In this document: piece after piece, positions 28,018-35,029 of the stretch
Numbering within the stretch: the first letter of the stretch is position 1
Layout: every line of letters starts with the position of its first letter
Assembly (NCBI GenBank): GCA_963817075.1
Contig: CAWFMT010000003.1
Span: 1,116,001 to 1,180,000, forward strand
Direction: 5' to 3'
DNA from: DASPKM01 sp963817075
GTDB lineage: Bacteria > Bacteroidota > Bacteroidia > Chitinophagales > Chitinophagaceae
DNA: 64,000 nucleotides
Notes under the pieces: model-generated
Databases searched by the model: none
The model's input: the letters and a program-made list of their open reading frames with translations, nothing else
Told to the model about the DNA's origin: nothing
Position numbers and translations under genes: made by a program

Positions 28018-28235
28018 GAGGTCTGAAGGCGGAGATCAGATGTCTGAAGTCAGAAGTCGGAGTGGCAAAGGGCGGAGGCTAGAGAGTGTCATTGGGAATT
28101 TACTTTCTGAAAAACTGAATATTGGTAATTGAAAATTGAGAGTTGAAATTTGAGCATTGAAGCAGCAATTCGGATATCCGGTATCCTACATTCACACTTA
28201 ACTTCTGACTTCCGACCTCAGACGTCCATTATACC
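28015..28235. repeat. GTCTGAAGTCAGAAGTCGG inverted repeat between convergent genes
   Basis: The left arm (28015-28066) is made of GTCTGAAG, TCAGAAGTC and GGAG words; the right arm (28198-28228) reads ACTTCTGACTTCCGACCTCA-type words, its reverse complement. The middle is made of AATTGAAAATTGAG words. It fills the gap between the stops of ssb and the gene at 28236. Confidence 0.75.
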
Positions 28236-28748
28236 CTATCGGTTCAGCTTCTTGAGAATCTCCTGTTCCTTCTTTTTGCTCTTAAGGTGATCGGAAACTG
28301 AATCAGTGACTTTGCGAGTCTTAAATGATCCTGCACCTCTTTCTCTACTATTCAGAGGTTCAAGTTCATAATACCATTTTCCTGTCAATTCGGAAGTTTG
28401 ACTTTTGACGTTGACGGTAAATTGGAAAAAATCCCTGGGAGTTTCAGGAATTGATGATTCGACTATGTCTCCTTTATATAGAGCGAATTTGATTGCATGA
28501 TCATTTCCCCGGGTTCCTTCAACTGTGTATATAACATTAGGTTCATCATTAACCTTTGTGTCGATTGGAAAAAGGCTGAATATGCCAAATACTTTCCCTT
28601 CGATCTCGACCAGCTCCAATCTCATTTTCGAAGTTTGTCGAAGGCCGACTTCACCCTTTATGAATTCTCCCTCCCAGGTGCCGGTTAATTCCTGCCCAAG
28701 GGTTAGGTTTATCCAAAATATGCCTATGATTCCAAGAATTATTTTCAT
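28236..28748 (-). CDS. Secreted protein of unknown function
   Basis: The ORF gives 170 residues with a signal peptide (MKIILGIIGIFWINLTLGQ). Mature protein starts ELTGTWEGEFIKGEVGLRQT, which together with SKMRLELVEIEGKVFGIFSL and ELTGKWYYELEPL looks like a small lipocalin/beta-barrel fold of the type often found in secreted Bacteroidota proteins. A Lys-rich C-terminal tail (KSKKKEQEILKKLNR) follows. I recognise no named family. It starts 77 bp from the divergent epimerase gene and ends next to an inverted-repeat element. Confidence 0.78.
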   Translation of the reverse strand: MKIILGIIGIFWINLTLGQELTGTWEGEFIKGEVGLRQTSKMRLELVEIEGKVFGIFSLFPIDTKVNDEPNVIYTVEGTRGNDHAIKFALYKGDIVESSIPETPRDFFQFTVNVKSQTSELTGKWYYELEPLNSRERGAGSFKTRKVTDSVSDHLKSKKKEQEILKKLNR

Positions 28749-28824
28749 GTTTGAAAACTAAGATTTATTCAGGACTCTGAAAAATTTTGGATCAGCGCAG
28801 TTTCTTATATAACCTTGCGCAGAT

Positions 28825-29924
28825 ATGAAAATTCAAAAGATCGCAATTTACAAGTTCAGCATACCGATGCATCCATTTACAATTGCGACGGGAACCATGA
28901 ATTTCGCACAAAACCTTTTCATCCGGGTGTTTACAGATGCGGGATTAACTGGCGTTGGCGAATGCTCAGCCTTTCCAATGATAACTGGTGAAACACAAAA
29001 CACCTGTTATGCGATGGCCAGGGATTTCGCAGCGCTCTGGAAAGGAAAGGATGCCAGCGAAATTGAAGAAAGAATGAATGAGTTCATGCGTTCACTGCAT
29101 TTAATAACACTGTTAAAAGTGCATTTGATATGGCTCTGTTTGATCTGGCATCAAAAAATGCAGGTCAGCCCTTATATCAATTCCTTGGTGGTGAAAGAAA
29201 AACTCTGGAAACGGATCTGACAATTGGATTGGGATCGATAAGTGAAATGCGGTCACAGGCTAGAGATTTTATAGATAGAGGAGTTCGCATTATTAAGATC
29301 AAGTTGGGAAAAAAGGCAAGTGAAGATGTTGAAAGAGTAAGAGCAATCCGGGAAGAAGTTGGAGATGCAATAGTTCTTAGGGTCGATGCAAATCAGGGAT
29401 GGAGTTTTGAAGAATCAATCCTCGCATTAAGAGGGATGCATCAATATAATATCCAGTTTTGTGAACAGCCAATGCGTTACATGGGAAGATCTAAGACTTC
29501 CAGAATTAAAAAGCCTCTCTCCCATCCCAATCATGGCAGATGAATCAGTCTTTGATCATCATGATGCAGAAAGGTTGATTGATGCAGGATGCTTGCTCAT
29601 ATGTCAATATAAAATTTTCTAAATCGGGCGGAATACTCGAAGCTCAAAAGATAAATAGAGTATGCGAGGAGAAAGGCATTGCGTGCATGATGGGTGGAAT
29701 GCTCGAGAGCAGGGTTGCATTAACTGCATTTGCGCATTTTGCGTCGGTGTCGTAATAACATTAAATTTTATGACATGGACACCTGCATGCTTGGTCACAA
29801 AGAAGATCCAGTGGTGGGTGGTGTCAAATTCAATGGTTTCAAGCTTGAGCTTCCAACTGTTCCAGGAATTGGAGCAGATGTGGATGATAACTTCCTTAAT
29901 GGATGCGAGAGTATAACTATCTAA
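28825..29924 (+). pseudogene. Dipeptide (L-Ala-D/L-Glu type) epimerase, enolase superfamily, four frameshifts
   Basis: Five frame segments spell one continuous enzyme of about 365 residues. It starts MKIQKIAIYKFSIPMHPFTI, the capping domain with FIRVFTDAGLTGVGECSAFP. Barrel motifs are GVRIIKIKLGKKASEDVERV (KxK acid/base), LRVDANQGWSFEES (metal Asp), IQFCEQPM (metal Glu), PIMADESVFDHHDAERLID (metal Asp), then VNIKFSKSGGILEAQKINRV and CMMGGMLESRVALTAFAHFA. The end is MDTCMLGHKEDPVVGGVKFN. Breaks lie near 29100 (T run, CATTTAATAAC), 29486 (ATGGGAAG), 29597 and 29748. Every catalytic motif is intact, so one-base sequence errors or very recent decay are both possible. The enzyme would recycle murein or dietary dipeptides, fitting the M20, M16 and GGT peptidases further on. 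Confidence 0.78.
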
Positions 29925-30098
29925 TTCAACTTCTCTAGACCGAAATCTTAAACTGGAAGTCGAAGTGAATAATTTGAACATTGAAATGACCTGTTTGACT
30001 TATGCTAATTGTTATTTAGGAGAATGTTGAAGCCTGAGAAATGCTTATTACCAAACATCGGATAATGGTTTTTTAGATAACAAGAGACTCTTGATTAG

Positions 30099-30126
30099 TT
30101 GAGATAACCTCACCCATCTATCTTTG
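30099..30126 (+). promoter_or_regulatory. Promoter of the acyl-CoA thioesterase gene
   Basis: TTG at 30099-30101, a 17-bp spacer and TATCTTTG at 30119-30126 match the Bacteroidota consensus TTG-N17-23-TAnnTTTG. The ATG lies at 30131, only four bases after the box, so the transcript would be leaderless or nearly so. Confidence 0.65.
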
Positions 30127-30130
30127 TCGC

Positions 30131-30649
30131 ATGGAGACAAAAACAAAAACGCCAGCGGATTCACAGGTAATAATGACGGAACTAGTTTTACCCAATGATA
30201 CAAACACCTTTGGAAATTTAATGGGAGGGCGCTTGATGTATTGGATGGATATTGCTGCAGCTCTGGCGGCAATGAAACATTGTGGAGCGCCAGTTGTTAC
30301 TGCTTCGGTCGATAATATTTCATTTGAAGCGCCAATAAAACTTGGGAATGTTGTTCATATCGAAGCCAAAGTTTCCAGGGTTTTCAATACATCAATGGAA
30401 GTACATCTTAACGTTTGGGGCGAAGATGCCTTGCATCAATATAAATACAAAAGTAACGAAGCCTATTACACCTTTGTTTCACTTGATCCAAATGGGAAAC
30501 CACGAGTTGTCCCACAACTTGTCGCTAAAACAGAGGATGAACAAAAACTTTTTGAAGGAGCTTTAAGACGTAGGCAGATAAGACTTATTCTCGGAGGAAA
30601 GATGAAACCTGATGATGCTTCGGAGTTGAAAGCTTTGTTTGTAAAGTAA
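30131..30649 (+). CDS. Acyl-CoA thioesterase (YciA-like, hotdog fold)
   Basis: The 172-residue protein hydrolyses acyl-CoA to free acid and CoA. The segment LPNDTNTFGNLMGGRLMYWM followed by DIAAALAAMKH is the family's signature (N-D-T-N-x-x-G-x-x-x-G-G, D-x-A). VDNISFEAPIKLGNVVHIEA and the SNEAYYTFVSLDPNGKPRVV segment complete one hotdog domain, and a basic C-terminal helix follows. Chain-length preference cannot be read from sequence. It is cytoplasmic. The start is placed at the ATG directly behind a well-formed promoter. It is convergent with the acyltransferase gene at 30797, with a hairpin element between. Confidence 0.92.
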   Translation: METKTKTPADSQVIMTELVLPNDTNTFGNLMGGRLMYWMDIAAALAAMKHCGAPVVTASVDNISFEAPIKLGNVVHIEAKVSRVFNTSMEVHLNVWGEDALHQYKYKSNEAYYTFVSLDPNGKPRVVPQLVAKTEDEQKLFEGALRRRQIRLILGGKMKPDDASELKALFVK

Positions 30650-30678
30650 AAATATTTACATCTAATTCTTAAAAAGCA

Positions 30679-30745
30679 CTTTGCGAAACCTCGCGCCTTG
30701 GCGTCCCTGCCTGACTGCGTCACGCAGGCAGGTTTGCGGTTGAAA
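30679..30745. repeat. 3'-end element carrying a nested 24-bp palindrome
   Basis: TTTGCGAAACCTCGCGCCTT, GGCGTC and TTTGCGGTTGAAAG match the common element, but CCTGCCTGACTGCGTCACG-CAGGCAGG (30707-30732) is inserted before TTTGCGGTT. The same palindrome sits at the same internal site in the copy at 34909-35017, which is in opposite orientation. Confidence 0.75.
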
Positions 30746-30796
30746 GAAAATTCCAAATTCCCAAATCGTGATTCCACTATCCAACTAATCAACAAC

Positions 30797-31573
30797 TCAA
30801 CTATTAACCATTTCCTCCCTCTTCCAATGGTGCGCTCCACGCATCATGAATTTTTTACTCTGCTCAATCGCATCCATAACCTGTTGTAAAATCTGTTCAT
30901 TGGTGGCTTCATAGTCAATCTGCAGTGGTTCCTTAAAGGTTACTGATAATTCAGTTCCCTTCTTTTTGAACTTCAAACCTTTTTTATTGAATGCTCGCCA
31001 AAAACCCTGGATAACTACGGGTATCACGATTGGTCTATTCTGCTTAATGAGAAATGCTGTTCCTTTTCTGCCCGGAGCATAAGGCTTTGTGGTTCCTTGT
31101 GGAAATGTGATAACCCAGCTCTTCTGCAGGGCTCTTTCGATCTTGCGTGTATCAGAAGGATCCAGTCCTCGTCGCACCTCTGCTCCGTCTTTTTTCCAGG
31201 TTCGTTTAACTGTTAAAGCCCCGGCCATGGCAAAAAGGCGGGTCAGCCAGTTATCCTTCATTGTTTCTTCTGCCGCAACGTAATAGACATTTGTGAATGG
31301 ATTGAGAAGATAATATGGTATTCCGAGACGATTTCTTTTACCCCAGGTAACTGCCGTGAAAATGTGCAGAAAAGTAATCACGTCAGCAAAATAGGTCTGA
31401 TGATTGCTAACAAAAAGTACATTTTTCCTGTCGAGGTTTTCAATATGCTCAGTGCCTCGAATTTTCAGTCGATTGAAGATCATGAGGCCAGGATAAGAAA
31501 ATACGCCTATAATGGCATAGATTATTTTCTTGGCCAAGCGGAAATTTTTCAATCGTTCACTGAACGATGGCAT
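30797..31573 (-). CDS. 1-acyl-sn-glycerol-3-phosphate acyltransferase-like protein (PlsC family)
   Basis: The 258-residue membrane-associated enzyme transfers an acyl chain to a lysophospholipid-type acceptor. Motif I reads NHQTYFAD (H58, D64), which has five rather than the usual four residues between His and Asp. Motif III reads FPQGTT (157-162) with Gln in place of the usual Glu, and motif IV is IVIPVVIQGF. A hydrophobic N-terminal segment lies at about 17-35. The overall shape is plainly PlsC-like, and I believe the NHQTYFAD variant is shared within Bacteroidota, but the departures leave the precise acceptor uncertain; glycerolipid, ornithine-lipid or sphingolipid relatives are possible. 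Confidence 0.85.
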   Translation of the reverse strand: MPSFSERLKNFRLAKKIIYAIIGVFSYPGLMIFNRLKIRGTEHIENLDRKNVLFVSNHQTYFADVITFLHIFTAVTWGKRNRLGIPYYLLNPFTNVYYVAAEETMKDNWLTRLFAMAGALTVKRTWKKDGAEVRRGLDPSDTRKIERALQKSWVITFPQGTTKPYAPGRKGTAFLIKQNRPIVIPVVIQGFWRAFNKKGLKFKKKGTELSVTFKEPLQIDYEATNEQILQQVMDAIEQSKKFMMRGAHHWKREEMVNS

Positions 31574-31693
31574 TAGCAGACCGTTTGGTGAGACTGCAAT
31601 TTAATGATTCTCAAAATATTGTTAACTCTATCAGAATAACATGCCCATTATGTGTATTTTCTCTCTTTCATTCATCTGTTCAAAAACGCTTTT

Positions 31694-32395
31694 ATGAAGA
31701 AACTATTTATCCTAATTCTCTCAACTATCAGCCTCGGGGCATTCTCACAGCAAATCGCTAATCCGTTTCCCAAGACGATCAATGTAAATGGAAGTGCAGA
31801 AATGGAAGTGATTCCTGATGAGATCTATGTACAGGTCGATCTTAAGGAATACCAAAAGAAAGGAGACGGTAAGGTCTCAATCGATAAGATAAAAGCCGAC
31901 TTCCTTACTAACGCAAGAAAAATCGGTATTCCTGATTCGGCTATCAGCATAGCTTCTTATGAAGGCTACAATGGTTACCCATGGTGGAAAAAGAAAAAGA
32001 AAGATCCAGAGATGTTTGCATCCATCGCTTATCAGGTAAAACTTAACAGTTCTTATAAACTGGATCAGCTGGTGAATCTTTTGGACGACGATGCCACTAA
32101 TAATTTTCAGATCGTACGCACCTCACATTCTAAGATTGTTGAATTCCGAGAACAATTGAAAATTGCCGCTATTAAAGCAGCAAAGCAGAAAGCTGGCTAT
32201 CTGGCTGCCGCAATTGATGAAAATCTTGGTCCGGCTATAACTATTAATGAGCCGGGAGATGCCACCGTCTATTATTACTCAAGGATGAAGTCCAATGTTG
32301 AGATGTCTCAAGCTGCAACTGATCCTGCTATGGCAATGGATTTTAAGAAGATCAAACTCAAGTTTGATGTGAACGTGGTGTTTGCGCTGAAGTAA
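31694..32395 (+). CDS. SIMPL (DUF541) domain secreted protein
   Basis: With the ATG at 31694 the protein has 233 residues and a signal peptide (MKKLFILILSTISLGAFSQQ); an upstream ATG at 31652 would spoil it. The SIMPL pattern is clear: PKTINVNGSAEMEVIPDEIY with VQVDL, IAYQVKLNSSYKLDQLVNLL, IAAIKAAKQKAGYLAAAIDE, and the final KLKFDVNVVFALK. SIMPL proteins are periplasmic or outer-membrane lipoprotein-like oligomers; the family founder was named for interaction with a mouse kinase, and the bacterial role is not settled. A short insert WWKKKKKDPE near residue 95 is unusual. The gene is divergent from the PlsC-like gene. Confidence 0.88.
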   Translation: MKKLFILILSTISLGAFSQQIANPFPKTINVNGSAEMEVIPDEIYVQVDLKEYQKKGDGKVSIDKIKADFLTNARKIGIPDSAISIASYEGYNGYPWWKKKKKDPEMFASIAYQVKLNSSYKLDQLVNLLDDDATNNFQIVRTSHSKIVEFREQLKIAAIKAAKQKAGYLAAAIDENLGPAITINEPGDATVYYYSRMKSNVEMSQAATDPAMAMDFKKIKLKFDVNVVFALK

Positions 32396-32420
32396 ACAAG
32401 TTCTGGATTCAATGAGTTCG

Positions 32421-32475
32421 ATAGTTTGAAGGTTTGAGAGGCTAAATTCTCAGGCTTTCAAACTTTCTTGCATTT
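32421..32475. repeat. GTTTGAA-word hairpin
   Basis: AGTTTGAAGGTTTGAGAGG and CTCAGGCTTTCAAACTTTC form an imperfect stem. It follows the SIMPL gene stop by about 25 bp. Confidence 0.65.
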
Positions 32476-32533
32476 ATGAATACACCTGATATTATTGAGC
32501 GAATTAAGTTCGGCTATGTGGGATTGAACTCAC

Positions 32534-32560
32534 TTTCAAACAATCAAACATTCAAACTTC
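32534..32560. repeat. TCAAACA-word repeat abutting a stop codon
   Basis: TTTCAAACAATCAAACATTC followed by AAACTTC ends directly at the stop (32561) of the minus-strand gene. Its reverse complement matches 32907-32936 upstream of the same gene (AGTTTGAATGTTTGAGTGTT). Confidence 0.75.
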
Positions 32561-32863
32561 TTAATGTCTCATAGAAAGTTTCCTCACCATCTCTGTATTC
32601 ATGGAATCGGCAGAAGGGCCATAGCCATTTACAAGTACTCCTTTCTGTCCGTGTTTTGACTCAATTGCATAGACTATTGCTTCGTCAGCAGGATCGCTGG
32701 GGCCTTCAAACCGGTAAGTTTCTGTGATTTCGAATTCGTCTGGTCTAAGTGAAAGAGTGGGTTCTTTACAGACAATACAATCCTCAGCAATGTTAAAATC
32801 AATCGTATACCCTCTTTTTTTAAGGCCGGATACAGCCTCCGTTACGGTATCATAACTATGCAT
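32561..32863 (-). CDS. Conserved small Bacteroidota protein (often labelled phosphoribosylpyrophosphate synthetase)
   Basis: I start the gene at the ATG 32861-32863, giving 100 residues from MHSYDTVTEAVSGLKKRGYT; an upstream ATG at 32947 would translate a repeat array (HSNIQTFQTNP) and is rejected. The pattern Y-D-T-V...GYT-DFN, EDCIVC, LRPDEFEITETYRFEG, PSDPADEAIVYAIESKHGQK and GVLVNGYG is widely conserved in this phylum. Database entries often carry the name phosphoribosylpyrophosphate synthetase, but the protein is far too short and has no PRPP loop, so I treat that name as wrong. Function unknown; cytoplasmic. The gene is bracketed by inverted copies of CAAAC-word repeats. Confidence 0.8.
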   Translation of the reverse strand: MHSYDTVTEAVSGLKKRGYTIDFNIAEDCIVCKEPTLSLRPDEFEITETYRFEGPSDPADEAIVYAIESKHGQKGVLVNGYGPSADSMNTEMVRKLSMRH

Positions 32864-32899
32864 AAGCGGGATATTCTGGCAAAGGTAGCGGGTTGGATT

Positions 32900-32940
32900 A
32901 GTTTGGAAAGTTTGAATGTTTGAGTGTTTAAGTGTCAGGT
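32900..32940. repeat. GTTTGAATGTTTGA-word repeat upstream of small conserved gene
   Basis: AGTTTGGAAAGTTTGAATGT and TTGAGTGTTTAAGTGTC are inverted relative to both 32534-32560 and 33019-33062. Confidence 0.75.
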
Positions 32941-33018
32941 TCGACAATTAACTATGGTTATCAACTCTTTACTTCCCGAGGATCCGGTTTTTTGCAGATT
33001 CGTATCAGGCCGACTTTC

Positions 33019-33062
33019 AACTGTCAAACATTCAAACCCTCAAACATTCAAACTATTAAACA
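33019..33062. repeat. TCAAACATTCAAAC tandem words upstream of ahcY
   Basis: GTCAAACATTCAAACCCTCA followed by AACATTCAAACTATTAAAC. Inverted relative to 32900-32940, so the divergent gap can fold into a long stem. Confidence 0.75.
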
Positions 33063-33122
33063 CCAATCCCCATGCATCAACAAATACTTACATAAACGCT
33101 TCAGTTTTACAGAGGTGAATTG

Positions 33123-33130
33123 TACTTTTG
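33123..33130 (+). promoter_or_regulatory. Putative -7 box of ahcY
   Basis: TACTTTTG is an exact TAnnTTTG match 26 bp before the ahcY ATG. I see no SAM or SAH riboswitch in the short leader. Confidence 0.5.
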
Positions 33131-33156
33131 CCGCACCTAAATAAAACAGATAACAG

Positions 33157-34488
33157 ATGTCAACAACCATTACCCGCTCTAACATCAATTTTGACCTGCC
33201 TTATAAGGTAAAGGATATGAGCCTTGCCGAATGGGGACGTAAAGAGATCAGGCTCGCTGAAGCCGAGATGCCAGGTCTGATGGCAATCCGTAAAGAATAT
33301 GGTGCGCAAAAGCCTCTAAAAGGTGCCCGCATTGCCGGCTGCCTTCATATGACCATCCAGACTGCTGTTCTCATTGAGACGCTCGTTGAACTGGGAGCCG
33401 ATGTAAAATGGAGCTCATGTAATATATTTTCAACCCAGGACCATGCTGCTGCTGCTATAGCCGCTGCAGGTATAGGAGTCTACGCCTGGAAAGGACAAAC
33501 AATTGAAGAAGCTGACTGGTGCATTGAGCAAACTCTCTTTTTCGGAGGAGCAGATCGTCCATTAAATATGATTCTGGATGATGGCGGAGACCTTACTAAT
33601 ATCGTTCTTGATAAATATCCTGAGCTTGTTCAACACATCAGGGGTATTTCTGAAGAAACCACAACTGGTGTTCATCGTCTCTATGAGAGAATGGCAAAGG
33701 GTACTTTACCCGTTCCTGCGATCAATGTGAACGATTCAGTTACAAAATCAAAATTCGACAATAAGTATGGTTGCAAAGAATCATTGGTAGATGCAATACG
33801 CAGGGCTACTGATGTGATGATGGCTGGAAAAGTGGCTGTAGTTGGTGGATATGGAGATGTAGGCAAAGGTTCAGCAGCTTCATTAAAAGGATCTGGATGC
33901 CGCGTAATTGTGACCGAGATCGATCCAATCTGTGCATTGCAGGCAGCGATGGATGGTTTTGAAGTTAAAAGAATGGTTGACGCAGTGAAAGAAGCTGATA
34001 TAATTGTAACTGCAAGCGGATGTCGTGACCTCATTACGGAGAAACATTTTCGCCAGATGAAGGACAAGGCAATTGTCTGCAACATTGGCCACTTTGATAT
34101 TGAAATTGATGTAGCCTGGTTAAATAACAATTACGGCCATACAAAGGATACAATCAAGCCGCAAGTTGATCTTTATAACATTGATGGTAATGACATTATC
34201 CTTTTGGCTGAAGGCCGACTGGTTAACCTGGGTTGTGCAACCGGGCATCCATCGTTTGTGATGAGTAACTCATTCAGCAACCAGGTACTTGCTCAAATCG
34301 AACTCTGGCTTCATCATGATAAATATGAGCAAAAGGTGTACGTTCTTCCTAAGCATCTCGATGAAAAAGTTGCCAGGCTTCACCTTGCAAAAATTGGAGT
34401 TGAACTTGAAGAACTTGATGAAGAACAGTCAAGCTATTTGGGAATTCCTAAAAATGGTCCATTCAAACCTGAACACTACAGGTATTAA
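33157..34488 (+). CDS. ahcY: Adenosylhomocysteinase
   Basis: This 443-residue enzyme splits S-adenosylhomocysteine to homocysteine and adenosine, clearing the product inhibitor of methyltransferases. Signature stretches are present: DMSLAEWGRKEIRLAEAEMP at the start, GCLHMTIQTAVLIETLVELG, SSCNIFSTQDHAAAAIA, ILDDGGDLTNIVLDKYPEL, the NAD-binding GGYGDVGKGSAASLKGSG, and VCNIGHFDIEIDVAWL. The C-terminal segment ends PKNGPFKPEHYRY with the conserved Lys and Tyr that reach into the neighbouring subunit. Length and motifs are standard for the tetrameric NAD-dependent enzyme. It stands alone with its own promoter and a strong terminator. Confidence 0.98.
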   Translation: MSTTITRSNINFDLPYKVKDMSLAEWGRKEIRLAEAEMPGLMAIRKEYGAQKPLKGARIAGCLHMTIQTAVLIETLVELGADVKWSSCNIFSTQDHAAAAIAAAGIGVYAWKGQTIEEADWCIEQTLFFGGADRPLNMILDDGGDLTNIVLDKYPELVQHIRGISEETTTGVHRLYERMAKGTLPVPAINVNDSVTKSKFDNKYGCKESLVDAIRRATDVMMAGKVAVVGGYGDVGKGSAASLKGSGCRVIVTEIDPICALQAAMDGFEVKRMVDAVKEADIIVTASGCRDLITEKHFRQMKDKAIVCNIGHFDIEIDVAWLNNNYGHTKDTIKPQVDLYNIDGNDIILLAEGRLVNLGCATGHPSFVMSNSFSNQVLAQIELWLHHDKYEQKVYVLPKHLDEKVARLHLAKIGVELEELDEEQSSYLGIPKNGPFKPEHYRY

Positions 34489-34508
34489 TAAATTTTCAAT
34501 TTGACTGA

Positions 34509-34531
34509 CCCGCCAACTGGCGGGTTTTTTT
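34509..34531 (+). terminator. Terminator after ahcY
   Basis: CCCGCCA (34509-34515) and TGGCGGG (34518-34524) form a 7-bp stem followed by seven T residues, 20 bp after the ahcY stop. Confidence 0.9.
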
Positions 34532-34750
34532 ATTCTGTACATCGAATAATACGTCCCTTTTTCCTCGCAACTTTTTAGTATTCCTACCTCAACAATTTGT
34601 GAGTTTCCCATTTATTTTGATGTTTGTTGAACTCTGTCCCCAGGCACTGACTTTTTTTTTGATAACCCCTGCTGAAAACCAGGCTGCATAAGGTTTAAGA
34701 CGATTTATGGCACGAATTTTAACCTTCTTAACAGATCAAAACTCTATTGT

Positions 34751-34888
34751 ATGAAAGCATCTATGAAAAACCTGAGTTCTGGTGAATCACATGAGGGATT
34801 CCACATGATAGGTACGATCGTACTGGTGTTGTTATTCCTCGCACTTGTATCTGGAAGTTTCTACATGTTTGTTTCGAATTATTCTTAA
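34751..34888 (+). CDS. Small single-pass membrane protein (45 residues)
   Basis: A complete ATG-to-TAA frame of 45 residues starts MKASMKNLSSGESHEGFHMI and continues into a strongly hydrophobic helix, GTIVLVLLFLALVSGSFYMF, ending VSNYS. The layout (short polar start, a His, one helix, short outer tail) resembles small accessory subunits of respiratory complexes, but I cannot place it in a family. It stands in its own gap behind the ahcY terminator and before a hairpin element, so it would need its own promoter. Coding is supported only by the clean frame and the well-formed membrane helix. Confidence 0.5.
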   Translation: MKASMKNLSSGESHEGFHMIGTIVLVLLFLALVSGSFYMFVSNYS

Positions 34889-34908
34889 GTCTGAATTTGA
34901 ATCTTGTT

Positions 34909-35017
34909 TTAACCGCAAACCTGCCTGCATGACGCAGTCAGGCAGGGACGCCAGGACGCAAAGTTTCGCAAAAAAATCTCCGCGTAACCTTGCGCCTTTG
35001 TTCCTTTGCGGTGAAAC
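34909..35017. repeat. Full 3'-end element with nested palindrome
   Basis: Begins TTAACCGCAAA and ends TTCCTTTGCGGTGAAAC, its mirrored end. CCTGCCTGCATGACGCAGTC-AGGCAGG (34919-34945) is inserted after CCGCAAA, the mirrored position of the insert in 30679-30745. Between lie GACGCCAGGACGCAAAGTTT and AACCTTGCGCCTTTG. Confidence 0.8.
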
Positions 35018-35029
35018 AAGCTTTGCATA

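Noticed and set aside
29662..29924. Two extra small plus-strand frames at the end of the epimerase
   Set aside because: They are the shifted frames of the epimerase itself; one of them carries its true C-terminus (MDTCMLGHKEDPV).
32864..32947. N-terminal extension of the small conserved gene
   Set aside because: The extra residues come from the TCAAAC word repeat and are absent from the family pattern as I know it.
33062..33156. SAM or SAH riboswitch upstream of ahcY
   Set aside because: The leader after the likely -7 box is only about 20 nt and shows no conserved SAH-switch helices.
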